A stretch of DNA of 64,000 nt from UKL13-3 sp964392775 (GCA_964392775.1 CAYMRD010000013.1:19905-83904), one strand, 5' to 3'; numbered from the stretch's first letter, positions 8,764-18,199 are shown. The notes: a model not told the origin generated them from the letters alone. A program made the numbers and translations.

Positions 8764-10764
8764 ATGAGTAAACTTGATTCAAAAGTTCCTGAGGGACCAA
8801 TAGAAACCAAATGGTCGAAATACCGCTCAACGGTACCATTGGTTAATCCTGCCAACAAACGTAGTTTAGAAATTATCGTTGTAGGTTCGGGTCTTGCCGG
8901 CTCGGCTGCTGCCGCTTCGTTAGCCGAAATGGGTTATAAAGTTAAAGTATTTTGTTTTAATGATTCGCCTAGACGTGCACACTCTATTGCTGCACAAGGA
9001 GGAATCAATGCCGCTAAAAACTATCAAAACGATGGTGACTCCGTTTACCGTTTGTTTTATGATACGATTAAAGGTGGAGACTACCGCGCACGTGAAGGAA
9101 ACGTTCACCGTTTGGCCGAAGTGAGTGGTAATATCATCGACCAGTGCGTAGCTCAAGGTGTACCTTTTGCACGCGAATACGGAGGATTATTAAGCAACCG
9201 TTCGTTTGGTGGAACTCAGGTTCAACGTACATTCTACGCTGCCGGACAAACCGGACAACAATTATTATTGGGTGCTTACTCAGGTTTAGAGCGTCAAATC
9301 GGAATGGGAGCTATTCAAATGTTCTCACGCCACGAGATGTTAGACGTTGTAAATATTGATGGTAAATGTCGTGGTATTATTGCCCGCGATTTGGTTACCG
9401 GAAAATTGGAGCGCCATTTCGGACATGCCGTATTATTATGTACAGGCGGTTATGGTAACGTATTTTACCTTTCTACCAATGCCATGGGTTGTAATGTAAC
9501 AGCTGCATGGAAAGCTCATAAAAAAGGTGCATTCTTTGGTAACCCTTGTTTTACGCAGATCCACCCTACTTGTATTCCTGTATCGGGCGATCACCAGTCA
9601 AAATTAACATTGATGAGTGAGTCGTTGCGTAACGATGGTCGTATCTGGGTTCCAAAACGTAAGGAAGATGCCCTAGCCATTCGCGAAGGCAAATTGAGCC
9701 CGAACGATTTAAAAGAAGAGGATCGCGATTATTATTTGGAAAGACGCTACCCTGCTTTCGGAAACTTAGTACCTCGTGATGTTGCATCGCGTGCAGCTAA
9801 AGAAAGATGTGATGCAGGCTTTGGTGTGAACAAAACAGGTGAAGCCGTTTACCTTGATTTTGCAGCCAACATGATGCGTTATGGTCGTATCGAAGCAACT
9901 AAAAAAGGAATACACAATCCTTCCGATGATCAAGTGAGAACCTTGGGTAAAGAAGTAGTGGTTGAAAAATATGGTAACCTGTTTGATATGTACAAACAAA
10001 TTACCGGAGTTGACCCTTACGAAAATCCAATGATGATATACCCTGCTGTGCATTATACCATGGGTGGTTTATGGGTTGATTATAACTTGATGACAACTGT
10101 ACCGGGCTTATATGCTTTGGGAGAAGCCAACTTCTCTGATCACGGAGCAAACCGCTTGGGAGCTTCAGCATTGATGCAAGGTTTGGCCGATGGATACTTT
10201 GTTATTCCTTATACAATTGGATCATACTTAAGCAAAGAGATTGCTACCAAAGCCATTCCTACCGATCACGAAGCATTTGTTTCAACTGAAAAAGATGTAA
10301 GAGATCGTTTGGAAAAATTGATGTCGGTAAACGGAACCAAATCGGTTGATCACTTCCATAAAAAACTGGGCTTGATCATGTGGAACAAGTGTGGTATGGC
10401 ACGTAACAAAGCAGGATTGACAGAGGCTATCTCTGAGATTCGTGCCTTGCGTGAGGAGTTCTGGAAAGATGTTCGCGTATCAGGTGAGTTGAACAATATG
10501 AATCCTGAGCTTGAAAAAGCCGGACGTGTTGCCGACTTCCTTGAATTAGGTGAGTTGATGTGTATGGATGCATTAAACCGTAACGAAAGCTGTGGAGGTC
10601 ACTTCCGCGAAGAGTTCCAAACCGACGAAGGTGAAGCCCTGCGTGACGATGAGAACTATGCTTATGTTGCTGCATGGGAATACATGACCGGTAATAACTG
10701 GGAGTTGAGCAAAGAAGAGTTGAAATTCGAAAACATTAAAATCGCTGCGCGTAGCTATAAGTAA
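8764..10764 (+). CDS. sdhA: Succinate dehydrogenase/fumarate reductase flavoprotein subunit
   Basis: A 666-residue catalytic subunit with covalently bound FAD. Visible features are the Rossmann dinucleotide motif (VVGSGLAGSAAAASLAEMG), the flavin-attachment histidine region (RRAHSIAAQGGINAA), the substrate-site segment HYTMGGLWVD, and the FAD/active-site stretch ALGEANFSDHGANRLGAS. It oxidises succinate to fumarate at the cytoplasmic face of the membrane. The length suits the b558-type complex of Bacteroidota and Epsilonproteobacteria. It is followed after 93 AT-rich bases by sdhB. Confidence 0.97.
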   Translation: MSKLDSKVPEGPIETKWSKYRSTVPLVNPANKRSLEIIVVGSGLAGSAAAASLAEMGYKVKVFCFNDSPRRAHSIAAQGGINAAKNYQNDGDSVYRLFYDTIKGGDYRAREGNVHRLAEVSGNIIDQCVAQGVPFAREYGGLLSNRSFGGTQVQRTFYAAGQTGQQLLLGAYSGLERQIGMGAIQMFSRHEMLDVVNIDGKCRGIIARDLVTGKLERHFGHAVLLCTGGYGNVFYLSTNAMGCNVTAAWKAHKKGAFFGNPCFTQIHPTCIPVSGDHQSKLTLMSESLRNDGRIWVPKRKEDALAIREGKLSPNDLKEEDRDYYLERRYPAFGNLVPRDVASRAAKERCDAGFGVNKTGEAVYLDFAANMMRYGRIEATKKGIHNPSDDQVRTLGKEVVVEKYGNLFDMYKQITGVDPYENPMMIYPAVHYTMGGLWVDYNLMTTVPGLYALGEANFSDHGANRLGASALMQGLADGYFVIPYTIGSYLSKEIATKAIPTDHEAFVSTEKDVRDRLEKLMSVNGTKSVDHFHKKLGLIMWNKCGMARNKAGLTEAISEIRALREEFWKDVRVSGELNNMNPELEKAGRVADFLELGELMCMDALNRNESCGGHFREEFQTDEGEALRDDENYAYVAAWEYMTGNNWELSKEELKFENIKIAARSYK

Positions 10765-10857
10765 AAGATGTTAATTATGGTATCTGTTAATTATGTAAAA
10801 CATGATTAACACAATTCAACATAATCAACACTATTAACAAAATTAACATATCAAAAC

Positions 10858-11613
10858 ATGAGTGGTAATATGAACATCACACTTAAGGTGTGGAGACAAA
10901 AGAATTCAAACGAAAGAGGACAATTTGAAACATACGCAGTACCTAATGTTTCGGAAGACATGTCGTTTTTGGAGATGTTTGACGTGCTCAACGAACAATT
11001 GATCGTTCAGGGAAAAGACCCGGTAACATTTGACCACGATTGCCGTGAAGGCATCTGTGGAGCGTGCAGTATGTTTATCAATGGTCGTCCACACGGTCCA
11101 TTAAAAGGTGTAACAACTTGTCAATTGCACATGCGTTCGTTTAAAAACAACGATACAATTGTGGTTGAACCATGGAGAGCAAAAGCATTCCCAGTAATCA
11201 AAGATTTGATGGTTGACCGTCAGGCTTTCGACCGTATTATTGCTTCGGGGGGATATATTTCTGTAAATACCGGAAATGCACAGGATGCAAACAGCCTGCC
11301 TATTTCAAAAATAAATGCTGACGAATCCTTTGCTGCTGCAGCTTGTATTGGTTGTGGAGCTTGTGTAGCTGCTTGTAAAAATGCTTCGGCTATGTTGTTT
11401 ACCTCAGCTAAAATTTCGCAATTGGCTTTATTGCCACAAGGAGCACCTGAACGCCAACAACGTGCGTTGAACATGGTTTCTCAGATGGATGCTGAAGGAT
11501 TTGGTTCGTGTACCAATACCGGAGCGTGTGAGGCCGAATGTCCAAAAGGCATTTCGCTTTCAAATATCGCCCGTATGAACCGCGAATACTTAGGAGCTTC
11601 GTTCACAGCCTAA
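10858..11613 (+). CDS. sdhB: Succinate dehydrogenase iron-sulfur subunit
   Basis: A 251-residue electron-transfer subunit. It has an N-terminal ferredoxin domain with [2Fe-2S] ligands in CREGICGACSMFING and a later Cys in TTCQLH. The C-terminal domain has CIGCGACVAACK and CTNTGACEAECPKG for the other clusters. It links SdhA to the SdhC quinone site. The 93-base gap from sdhA is rich in ATTAAC-like words but has no clear promoter. A strong terminator follows the gene, so this ends the operon. Confidence 0.96.
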   Translation: MSGNMNITLKVWRQKNSNERGQFETYAVPNVSEDMSFLEMFDVLNEQLIVQGKDPVTFDHDCREGICGACSMFINGRPHGPLKGVTTCQLHMRSFKNNDTIVVEPWRAKAFPVIKDLMVDRQAFDRIIASGGYISVNTGNAQDANSLPISKINADESFAAAACIGCGACVAACKNASAMLFTSAKISQLALLPQGAPERQQRALNMVSQMDAEGFGSCTNTGACEAECPKGISLSNIARMNREYLGASFTA

Positions 11614-11636
11614 TTTATAAGCCTCTTCAATATCAT

Positions 11637-11674
11637 CCTGTTGCCGAAAAAGATTTGGCAACAGGATTTTTTTT
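11637..11674 (+). terminator. Rho-independent terminator after sdhB
   Basis: A perfect 9-bp stem (CCTGTTGCC at 11637-11645 with 11657-11665), an 11-base loop and an 8-T run at 11667-11674. Confidence 0.9.
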
Positions 11675-11738
11675 GCAACCAACTTAACCAATCCATAATC
11701 TTATATGCGTATATTAGCTACCTATTCATACTGTTGGC

Positions 11739-14447
11739 TTGACGAATCGATTCTATCATATTGGGCTTAGTCTCATTGCACTTTTGTGTTTTTTAAGCAC
11801 AGTTAGGGCGAGCCATTACAGGGCGGGTGAAATCACTTACGAACAAGTTTCAGGGCGCTTATATAAGGTCATTGTTACAACATATACCGACCCAAGCTCT
11901 CCCGCCAATCAGTTTACAATAAATATTCCGGTTGACTGGGGAGACGGATTTACTGAAACCGTAGATCGTTTTTCAATGACCATGTTGTCCGGTGGTACCA
12001 CACAAGAGAATATATACATCTCGCAACACGCATATTCAACCGATGGTAATTTTAAAGTGAGTATTACCGACCCCAACCGGGTAGCCAATATTGTTAATAT
12101 CAATGGAGGAATTAACACCGATGGTGTTGCTTTTTATCTGGAAAGTGTTATCAGGATTAACAATGCAATTGGCAACAACCAATCACCTAAGCTTACCGTA
12201 AAACCTATTCTGGATGGCTGTCTTCAATTCTTTTATATGCACAATCCGGGAGCCTACGATCCTGATGGAGATAGTTTGGTATACTCATTAGGTGTTCCAA
12301 AAGATGCGGGAGGAAAACCTGTTCCCAATTATGTGCTTCCTTATGCATCCGACAGTTTCACAATTAACCCCCACACAGGAAGTGTTTATTGGGTGATGCC
12401 AACAGGTGCCGGCTTATACAATATTCTCATACGGATTACAGAATACCGTAAAGGGTTTCCGGTTGGATATGTTGAGCGGGATATGCAAATACGGATTCGT
12501 GATTGCGTAAATGCACCACCCACCATACCGGTAGTTTCCAACCATTGTGTACAGGCAGGAGATTCTGTCCGGTTCAATATTACATCGACAGATGCAAACA
12601 TCCAGACTGTTACGATACGAGGATATGGAGGTCCGTTTAGTGTACCTATCAAACCTGCCACTTTAGACCCCAACCCGGGACAAGGTGTGAGTTTGGCTAC
12701 CACTTCTTTTGTATGGAAAACGGATTGTTACCATATCCGTTACCGACCACATACCGGAACCATTGAAGCCATCGATAATTATTTTGATAACCCAATGGCT
12801 ACGTATGCCACGTTTGATATCAAGGTTGTGGGTCCTAAACCCGTCAATTTAAAACTTAAACAGCAAGGCAGTGGCTTTATCTTGTCATGGAATCGCGACA
12901 CTTGTGCTCTTGCGAATATTTATAAAATATACCGCAGGGTCGACAGTTCTTTTTACACCAATCAAAGCTGCGTTACGGGAATGCCGGACAACCTGGGATT
13001 TCAGCAGATTGGAGAAGTTAAAGGATCTGTAAATGCTCAAACCGACACCTCTTTTTACGATAATAATATGGGCGAAGGATTGTCTCCGCTAGTTAATTAT
13101 TGTTACCGTATTGTGGCGGTTTTTCCTTCACGCAGAGACAATGGGGTGGTGATTGGTGGCGAGCCTTCCGAAAGTTATGTATCTGACCAAACTTGTGGTG
13201 CGATTATTTTAAGTAAGCCGATTATCACCAAAGTTTCTGTGCGCTCTACCGGAATGAATACCGGTTCTATTCATCTCAACTGGATTCGCCCCGACACACT
13301 TGATACAACCTATTACGTGGCACCATACCAACTGATATGTAAACGAGCAATCTTAACCAATGGAGTTGCCGGCCCCTACACACCTTTTAAAACATTTACC
13401 TATCCTGCTTTTTATCTCATCAACGACACCTTTACGATAGATACAAATCTAAATACGATAGCTAACCAATATGTTTATCGTATCGAGTTGCAGTTTGATT
13501 CATCCGGAATATTTTCTTATGTTGATGAGAGTCCTCAAGCTTCATCTGAGTTTCTCAGTGTCTATTCAACCGATAATACCAATATCTTAAGCTGGTCGGA
13601 AAAGGTTCCATGGATCAATGAAACGTATACTCTTTATCGCAAAAACAATTCAACAGGATTGTTTGATTCCCTGATAACAACAGCTACTCAGCAGTACCAC
13701 GACACCGGACTTATCAACGGAGTTCCCTATAGGTATTTGCTTCGTTCTTACGGCCGGTATTCATTTTTCAACGATAGCATACTTAATTTCTCTCAAGAAA
13801 TAACCGGTACTCCAATTGATACGGTTAGGCCATGTAGTCCCCTATTGCAAGTGGAAACTCCGTGCAGTACCACCACCAACAACGACTTCACCAACAAATT
13901 GATTTGGACACCCCGTTCCGGAAATTGTAATGACGATGTAGTTCTTTACAATATTTACTACAAAAAATTTGTTACCGACTCATACACATTACTGGCATCA
14001 TTTGATGTTCGGTCCCAACATGATACCAACAATTATACCTATACCGACACAAGAGATACTCTTAAGTTTTCGATTGCCGGCTGTTATGCCGTAGCAAGTG
14101 TTGATTCGTTTAACAACGAGAGTTTGTTTGACAATACCATTTGTGTTGACAATTGCCCATACTACGAAATACCGAACGTATTCACGCCCGGTGATGATGG
14201 TAAAAATGATTTACTAAAACCATTCCCTTACCGTTTTATTGATAAAATTGATTTGAAAATATACAACCGCTGGGGTCAGATTGTGTTTGAAACAAATGAT
14301 CTGGATATTAACTGGAATGGTAAGGATAAAGATAGTGATATGGCTTGCTCGGACGGAACTTATTTCTACACCTTAGATGTGCATGAGCAATATTTATACG
14401 AGCTTAAAATCAATAAGAAGCGCGGCACCATTAAATTGATGAGATAA
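11739..14447 (+). CDS. Large secreted protein with gliding-motility-type (T9SS type B) C-terminal domain
   Basis: A 902-residue exported protein. The frame is closed by a TAG at 11715 and holds no ATG before the signal peptide, so the TTG at 11739 is the likely start. It gives MTNRFYHIGLSLIALLCFL and a cleavage site near VRAS. The middle contains several beta-sandwich or fibronectin-III-like repeats (recurring ILSWNRD, LNWIRPDT, NILSWSEKVP segments). The last ~95 residues (IPNVFTPGDDGKNDLL, IYNRWGQIVFE, NWNGKD, SDGTYFYTL) are the CHU_C/TIGR04131-like C-terminal domain that directs type B cargo through T9SS and keeps it at the cell surface. Role is probably adhesion or surface structure; the ligand is unknown. 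Confidence 0.88.
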   Translation: MTNRFYHIGLSLIALLCFLSTVRASHYRAGEITYEQVSGRLYKVIVTTYTDPSSPANQFTINIPVDWGDGFTETVDRFSMTMLSGGTTQENIYISQHAYSTDGNFKVSITDPNRVANIVNINGGINTDGVAFYLESVIRINNAIGNNQSPKLTVKPILDGCLQFFYMHNPGAYDPDGDSLVYSLGVPKDAGGKPVPNYVLPYASDSFTINPHTGSVYWVMPTGAGLYNILIRITEYRKGFPVGYVERDMQIRIRDCVNAPPTIPVVSNHCVQAGDSVRFNITSTDANIQTVTIRGYGGPFSVPIKPATLDPNPGQGVSLATTSFVWKTDCYHIRYRPHTGTIEAIDNYFDNPMATYATFDIKVVGPKPVNLKLKQQGSGFILSWNRDTCALANIYKIYRRVDSSFYTNQSCVTGMPDNLGFQQIGEVKGSVNAQTDTSFYDNNMGEGLSPLVNYCYRIVAVFPSRRDNGVVIGGEPSESYVSDQTCGAIILSKPIITKVSVRSTGMNTGSIHLNWIRPDTLDTTYYVAPYQLICKRAILTNGVAGPYTPFKTFTYPAFYLINDTFTIDTNLNTIANQYVYRIELQFDSSGIFSYVDESPQASSEFLSVYSTDNTNILSWSEKVPWINETYTLYRKNNSTGLFDSLITTATQQYHDTGLINGVPYRYLLRSYGRYSFFNDSILNFSQEITGTPIDTVRPCSPLLQVETPCSTTTNNDFTNKLIWTPRSGNCNDDVVLYNIYYKKFVTDSYTLLASFDVRSQHDTNNYTYTDTRDTLKFSIAGCYAVASVDSFNNESLFDNTICVDNCPYYEIPNVFTPGDDGKNDLLKPFPYRFIDKIDLKIYNRWGQIVFETNDLDINWNGKDKDSDMACSDGTYFYTLDVHEQYLYELKINKKRGTIKLMR

Positions 14448-14479
14448 CCGTAATTTGCAGGCTCAATAATAGTATTACC

Positions 14480-15073
14480 GTGTTTACAGGAATCATCGAA
14501 ACGATGGGTACCATTACCCAAATCAACACAGAACACTCTAACAAAACGTTTACGCTATCATCACCTATTACTCCTGAGTTAAAGATAGACCAAAGTGTAG
14601 CGCATAATGGCGTTTGCCTTACTGTGATTGCCGTTACCGAAAACGAATATGCCGTAACAGCTATAGATGAAACGTTACGCAAAACCAACCTCAACAGTTG
14701 GAGCATTGGCGATTCGGTGAATTTAGAGCGCTGCATGCCGGCCAACGGGCGGTACGATGGGCATATTGTGCAAGGCCATGTAGACTCAACTGCTACTTGT
14801 GTTTCGGTGGAAGATGCTCGGGGAAGCTGGGTGTTTACTTTTGAGTTACCCGCTCAAACGGATATGAGCCTGATGGTAAACAAAGGTTCTGTATGCATCA
14901 ATGGAATTAGTCTTACGGTGGTTGAAACCACCGACAAAAGATTTTCGGTAGCCATTATCCCCTACACGTTTGAACATACCAATATGAACCGAATTAAGGC
15001 TGGCTCGGTGGTGAATATCGAATTTGACATTGTGGGGAAATACATTGCCAGAATGTTGGCTTCGAGAACATAA
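14480..15073 (+). CDS. ribE: Riboflavin synthase, alpha subunit
   Basis: A 197-residue enzyme that converts two 6,7-dimethyl-8-ribityllumazines into riboflavin. It starts with GTG at 14480, giving the conserved MFTGIIETMGTI. Two lumazine-binding repeats are visible: the first with NGVCLTV and GHIVQGHVDST, the second with NGISLTVVE and IPYTFEHTN. Length is normal. No other rib gene and no FMN riboswitch is visible beside it. Confidence 0.95.
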   Translation: MFTGIIETMGTITQINTEHSNKTFTLSSPITPELKIDQSVAHNGVCLTVIAVTENEYAVTAIDETLRKTNLNSWSIGDSVNLERCMPANGRYDGHIVQGHVDSTATCVSVEDARGSWVFTFELPAQTDMSLMVNKGSVCINGISLTVVETTDKRFSVAIIPYTFEHTNMNRIKAGSVVNIEFDIVGKYIARMLASRT

Positions 15074-15118
15074 TCAAAATTGACTACCGGGAAGATGTGA
15101 ACTTGCCCGCCCCCTGCC

Positions 15119-15440
15119 AGCCGCACACATACGACTGTCAATTAGAACTGCGGGGGAACTCCCTTTTAGGGTTGGGGGGGCGAGGGCAAGTACATTTTCC
15201 CTTCACGCACCCCTGCCCCTGAAAGGGGGACAGCCGCACACATACGACTGTCAATTAGAACTGCGGGGGAACTCCCTTTTAGGGTNNNNNNNNNNNNNNN
15301 NNNNNNNNNNNNNNNNNNNNNNNNNNNNNNNNNNNNNNNNNNNNNNNNNNNNNNNNNNNNNNNNNNNNNNNNNNNNNNNNNNNNNCTGCCCCTGAAAGGG
15401 GGACAGCCGCACACATACGACTGTCAATTAGAACTGCGGG
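15119..15440. repeat. Intergenic direct repeats around an assembly gap
   Basis: A 36-bp unit beginning AGCCGCACACATACGACTGT occurs at 15119-15154, 15232-15267 and 15405-15440. The first two are 113 bp apart, and the segment between them (GGGGGAACTCCC..., then CCCCTGAAAGGGGG) recurs beside the third. The region 15074-15549 between ribE and rplI has no credible gene. The true copy number is hidden by the gap. Confidence 0.85.
15286..15385. other. Assembly gap of 100 N
   Basis: Exactly 100 unknown bases inside a tandem-repeat tract, typical of a gap of unknown length. Any reading frame drawn across it is an artefact. Confidence 0.99.
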
Positions 15441-15494
15441 AAACACCATTACGGAATACCCTTCCGATAATCACCTAATCAAAACCTTTTTGCA

Positions 15495-15529
15495 CAAAAA
15501 AACCCAACCAAAAATGGTCGGGTTTTTTA
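15495..15529. terminator. Bidirectional terminator after rplI
   Basis: 15501-15509 pairs with 15516-15524 with one mismatch. There is an A-run on the left and a T-run on the right, so it could terminate rplI on the minus strand and also transcripts coming from the left. Confidence 0.75.
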
Positions 15530-15549
15530 TCGGTAATCAATCTTTTGTA

Positions 15550-15990
15550 TTACTCGGCAATTACTTCAACGTTGATGTTTACAATAACATCGCGGTGAAG
15601 GTTAACTGTAGCTTCGTATTTACCCAAAACTTTGATATCGCTGATTTCGATTTTACGTCTGTCGATATCGTATCCTTGAACTTTAAGAGCTTGAGCAATT
15701 TGAAGTGGAGTTACTGAACCGAAGATCTTATCGTTAGCACCGGCTTTAGTTCCGATAGTAATGGTCAAATCTTTCAATTTACCGGCAGTTGCCTCAGCAT
15801 CCGTTTTCAATTTTTCGCGTTTTTTAGCACCTTGACGGTTGTCTTCTTCCAACATTTTAATGTTTGAAGAAGTAGCCATGATAGCATAACCTTTAGGGAA
15901 CAGGAAGTTGTTAGCGTAACCATCTTTTACAGTTACGATATCTCCTTGGTGACCAAGGTTTTTAAGGTTTTCTTTTAAAATAATTTTCAT
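15550..15990 (-). CDS. rplI: 50S ribosomal protein L9
   Basis: A 146-residue protein starting MKIILKENLKNLGHQGDIVTVKDGYANN, the conserved N-terminal L9 domain that binds 23S rRNA. A long connecting helix (around 50-80) and the C-terminal domain follow. It is the third gene of rpsF-rpsR-rplI, 16 bases after rpsR. Confidence 0.97.
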   Translation of the reverse strand: MKIILKENLKNLGHQGDIVTVKDGYANNFLFPKGYAIMATSSNIKMLEEDNRQGAKKREKLKTDAEATAGKLKDLTITIGTKAGANDKIFGSVTPLQIAQALKVQGYDIDRRKIEISDIKVLGKYEATVNLHRDVIVNINVEVIAE

Positions 15991-16006
15991 GTGTGTGTGC
16001 CTCCTA

Positions 16007-16282
16007 TTATTTTAATTGATCTGCTACATAAGGAAGAATAGCCAAGTGGCGTGCACGTTTAACAGCCAATGCAATTTTGCGTTGGTATTTCAACGAAGTT
16101 CCGGTAAGTCTACGAGGAAGGATTTTTCCCTGATCGTTAACAAACTTCAATAAGAAGTTACCATCCTTGTAGTCGATATACTTAATACCGTTCTTTTTGA
16201 AACGGCAGTATTTTTTCTTCTGAGGAGCTTCAGGTGTAGTATTGAACACCATAGCCGGATTGTTGTGTGGTTTTGTTGCCAT
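16007..16282 (-). CDS. rpsR: 30S ribosomal protein S18
   Basis: A 91-residue basic protein with the S18 core: KYCRFKKNGIKYIDYKD, ILPRRLTGTSLKYQRK and AVKRARHLAILPY. It binds S6 on the platform of the small subunit. It lies 2 bases after rpsF and just before rplI, in the conserved order. Confidence 0.97.
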   Translation of the reverse strand: MATKPHNNPAMVFNTTPEAPQKKKYCRFKKNGIKYIDYKDGNFLLKFVNDQGKILPRRLTGTSLKYQRKIALAVKRARHLAILPYVADQLK

Positions 16283-16284
16283 GA

Positions 16285-16686
16285 TTACTTACCTTCTTGT
16301 TGTTTGTCTTTTTTAGATTGATTAAACTCGCCATTACGCTTGCGCTGGTTGTAAATCACTGCATGTTTATCCAGTGATGTGGTTAGGAAACGCATGATTC
16401 TCTCATCACGTCTGAAGGCCAGTTCAAATTTTGAAATAAAACTAGAAGGGGCTTTGTACTCATAAATAAAGTAAAAGCCTGTGGTTTTCTTGTTAATTGG
16501 ATACGCCAATTTAGTCAAACCCCAGTTTTCTTCATGAACCAGCTCTCCACCGTTTTCAATAATCATGTTACGGTACTTAGCGACAGCATCTTTCAGCTGC
16601 TCGTCAGAGAGTACGGGTGTGAAAATAATCACAGATTCATAGTCGTTTAGGACAACTTCTTCTTTTGTTGTTTTTTTAGCTGCCAT
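16285..16686 (-). CDS. rpsF: 30S ribosomal protein S6
   Basis: A 133-residue S6 protein (YESVIIFTPVLSDEQL near the start, GLTKLAYPINKKTTGFYFIYEY, and FRRDERIMRFLTTSLDKHA). The ATG at 16686 gives MAAKKTTKEEVV. An upstream in-frame TTG at 16713 would add nine unlikely residues and was rejected. It is the first gene of rpsF-rpsR-rplI. The 269 bases before it hold the Hsp20 terminator and presumably this operon's promoter, which I could not pin down. Confidence 0.96.
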   Translation of the reverse strand: MAAKKTTKEEVVLNDYESVIIFTPVLSDEQLKDAVAKYRNMIIENGGELVHEENWGLTKLAYPINKKTTGFYFIYEYKAPSSFISKFELAFRRDERIMRFLTTSLDKHAVIYNQRKRNGEFNQSKKDKQQEGK

Positions 16687-16878
16687 TATCTTGGGATAGT
16701 TAAAGGACGGCAAAAGTAGGCCTTTATTTTAAATAATCAAGCATTTAGCCCACAAAAAGTGTGATTATTTCATCAAAACGAACACAAAACTGGGCACCGT
16801 CCCCGAATGGGCAACAAATATAAGGGAATCCGGGCATAGCCAGATAGATAACCTATCTCCTATCCAATCAATTCTAAA

Positions 16879-16907
16879 CAAAAAAAAGCCCGGCTTGAAA
16901 GCCGGGA
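16879..16907 (-). terminator. Terminator after the Hsp20 gene
   Basis: A GC-rich stem (CCCGGCT at 16889-16895 with AGCCGGG at 16900-16906). On the minus strand it is followed by a U-run, seen as the A-run at 16879-16887. Confidence 0.85.
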
Positions 16908-16955
16908 CAATTTTTACCCTATGAAAACTTTGGTTTACCCAAAAAGTTTGTTGCC

Positions 16956-17411
16956 TTATTTAATGGTGATACTTGTTTTCGATTCCTTCACTTCTGTTTT
17001 AGGAATGGAAAGTTTCAGTATACCATCAGTAAAGGTCGCGTCAATATTCTGAACATCCACATTTTCTGCAAGATTGAAACTGCGCGAGAACTTGCCATAA
17101 AAACTTTCCACGACATGGAATTTGTCGGCTTTGTTTTCGCTGTTCAACTTGCGCTCTCCACTAATTGTAAGCATACCGCCATCTACATCAATCTGAATTT
17201 CGTCTTTTTTGAGTCCCGGCAATGAAACCTGAACCTCAAACGACTTTTCCGTTTCGATAACATCAGTACGTGGTGTAAAGAACACATTTCGTTCAAATTT
17301 GCCTGCTGTTTCATTAAATAATGAATCGAACATGTTCATCATGTGACCCGAAATCATTGAATCCCTCAATAATTCACGGGTGTGGCCCGGTTTAAATTTT
17401 ATCAGTGTCAT
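16956..17411 (-). CDS. Hsp20/alpha-crystallin family small heat shock protein
   Basis: A 151-residue ATP-independent chaperone that holds unfolding proteins in large oligomers. It has a short N-terminal arm, then the alpha-crystallin domain from about residue 45 (TPRTDVIETEKSFEVQVSLPG... KDEIQIDVDGGMLTISGER), and the C-terminal IxI-like tail motif (LKLSIPK). Length is normal. It is a single-gene unit with its own terminator. A strong hairpin lies 24 bases before the start and may be a thermosensor or operator. Confidence 0.94.
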   Translation of the reverse strand: MTLIKFKPGHTRELLRDSMISGHMMNMFDSLFNETAGKFERNVFFTPRTDVIETEKSFEVQVSLPGLKKDEIQIDVDGGMLTISGERKLNSENKADKFHVVESFYGKFSRSFNLAENVDVQNIDATFTDGILKLSIPKTEVKESKTSITIK

Positions 17412-17435
17412 AATTTTAATTTTTTTGATTTGTAC

Positions 17436-17477
17436 TGTCTTGTTTTCAATTCCTGTTCCAACAGTAAAAACAAGACA
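17436..17477 (-). promoter_or_regulatory. Perfect 11-bp inverted repeat upstream of Hsp20
   Basis: TGTCTTGTTTT at 17436-17446 pairs perfectly with 17467-17477. Inside it, CTGTT and AACAG form a second small hairpin. In the minus-strand transcript the structure would lie 24 bases before the Hsp20 AUG. It has no U-run, so it is not a terminator, and it is not a CIRCE element. An RNA thermometer or a repressor operator are both possible. Confidence 0.45.
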
Positions 17478-17523
17478 TTATGACCGAATTAAGATGAAAT
17501 ATTGATTTTAAAACACTATTTAA

Positions 17524-18199
17524 AAGACAAGAAGTCATCAAACTGCTTTGGTGGCTATTAGCTTTACATTGCTGATGCCGTTTATAGCTTATTTGCTTGC
17601 CGAAGAAATTCAGGTATCGGGAGTAATCGCGGTTGTGGTTATAGGGATGAGCACTTCGATGTATACCAACAAAATTTTCCCGGCCAAAACCAAAGAACAA
17701 TCAAAGTCTATCTGGGACATTATTGTGTTTTTGCTCAACGGGTTAATTTTTATTTTGATAGGACTGGAGTTTCCTTATGTACTCAAAAACATTGATAATG
17801 GAGATATACTGCCTCTTATGGGGTATCGTTTTCTGATTTGCCTTGCGGCACTTGTAGTTCGCTTGGTTCGGATTGTGTTGCAACGCAATAGCCTGCAAAG
17901 AGCATTTATACAGCAAACAATGTTTCCCAACAGGCGAAAAATTCTGCATGAAGATGCGCTACTGGACTGGAGAAGTGCGCTCATAATCGGATGGTCGGGG
18001 ATGCGCGGAATTGTTTCGCTTGCAGCGGCTATCGCTATTCCGGTGACACTTGCCGATGGTTCTGTTTTTCCTCAACGTGATACCATTATTTTCATATCGG
18101 TGGCAGTTGTACTCATCACCATTTATTGTGCAGGGGTTAAGCTTGCCTGTACTGGTTAAGCTGCTTTATAAAAAGCAGGTTTCGACAGGCTCAACCTGA
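17524..18199 (+). pseudogene. Remnant of a CPA1-type Na+/H+ antiporter
   Basis: The main frame encodes the C-terminal half of a monovalent cation:proton antiporter membrane domain: FTLLMPFIAYLLAEEIQVSG, LIFILIGLEFPY and the conserved WSGMRGIVSLAAAIAIP. The N-terminal half of the transporter is absent: no start and no upstream homologous sequence lie between it and Hsp20. One extra T near 18122-18126 shifts the frame, and the other frame then continues IVQGLSLPVLVKLLYKK before a stop at 18197-18199. So the gene has lost its front half, its cytoplasmic tail, and its frame. Confidence 0.8.

Noticed and set aside
14448..14479. FMN riboswitch before riboflavin synthase
   Set aside because: Only 32 bases separate ribE from the previous gene and no RFN-like helices are seen.
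15166..15414. Open frame across the first N gap
   Set aside because: It includes 100 unknown bases and repeat sequence, so it is an artefact.
17436..17477. Transcription terminator before Hsp20
   Set aside because: The stem is not followed by a T-run in either direction and lies inside the likely leader of Hsp20.
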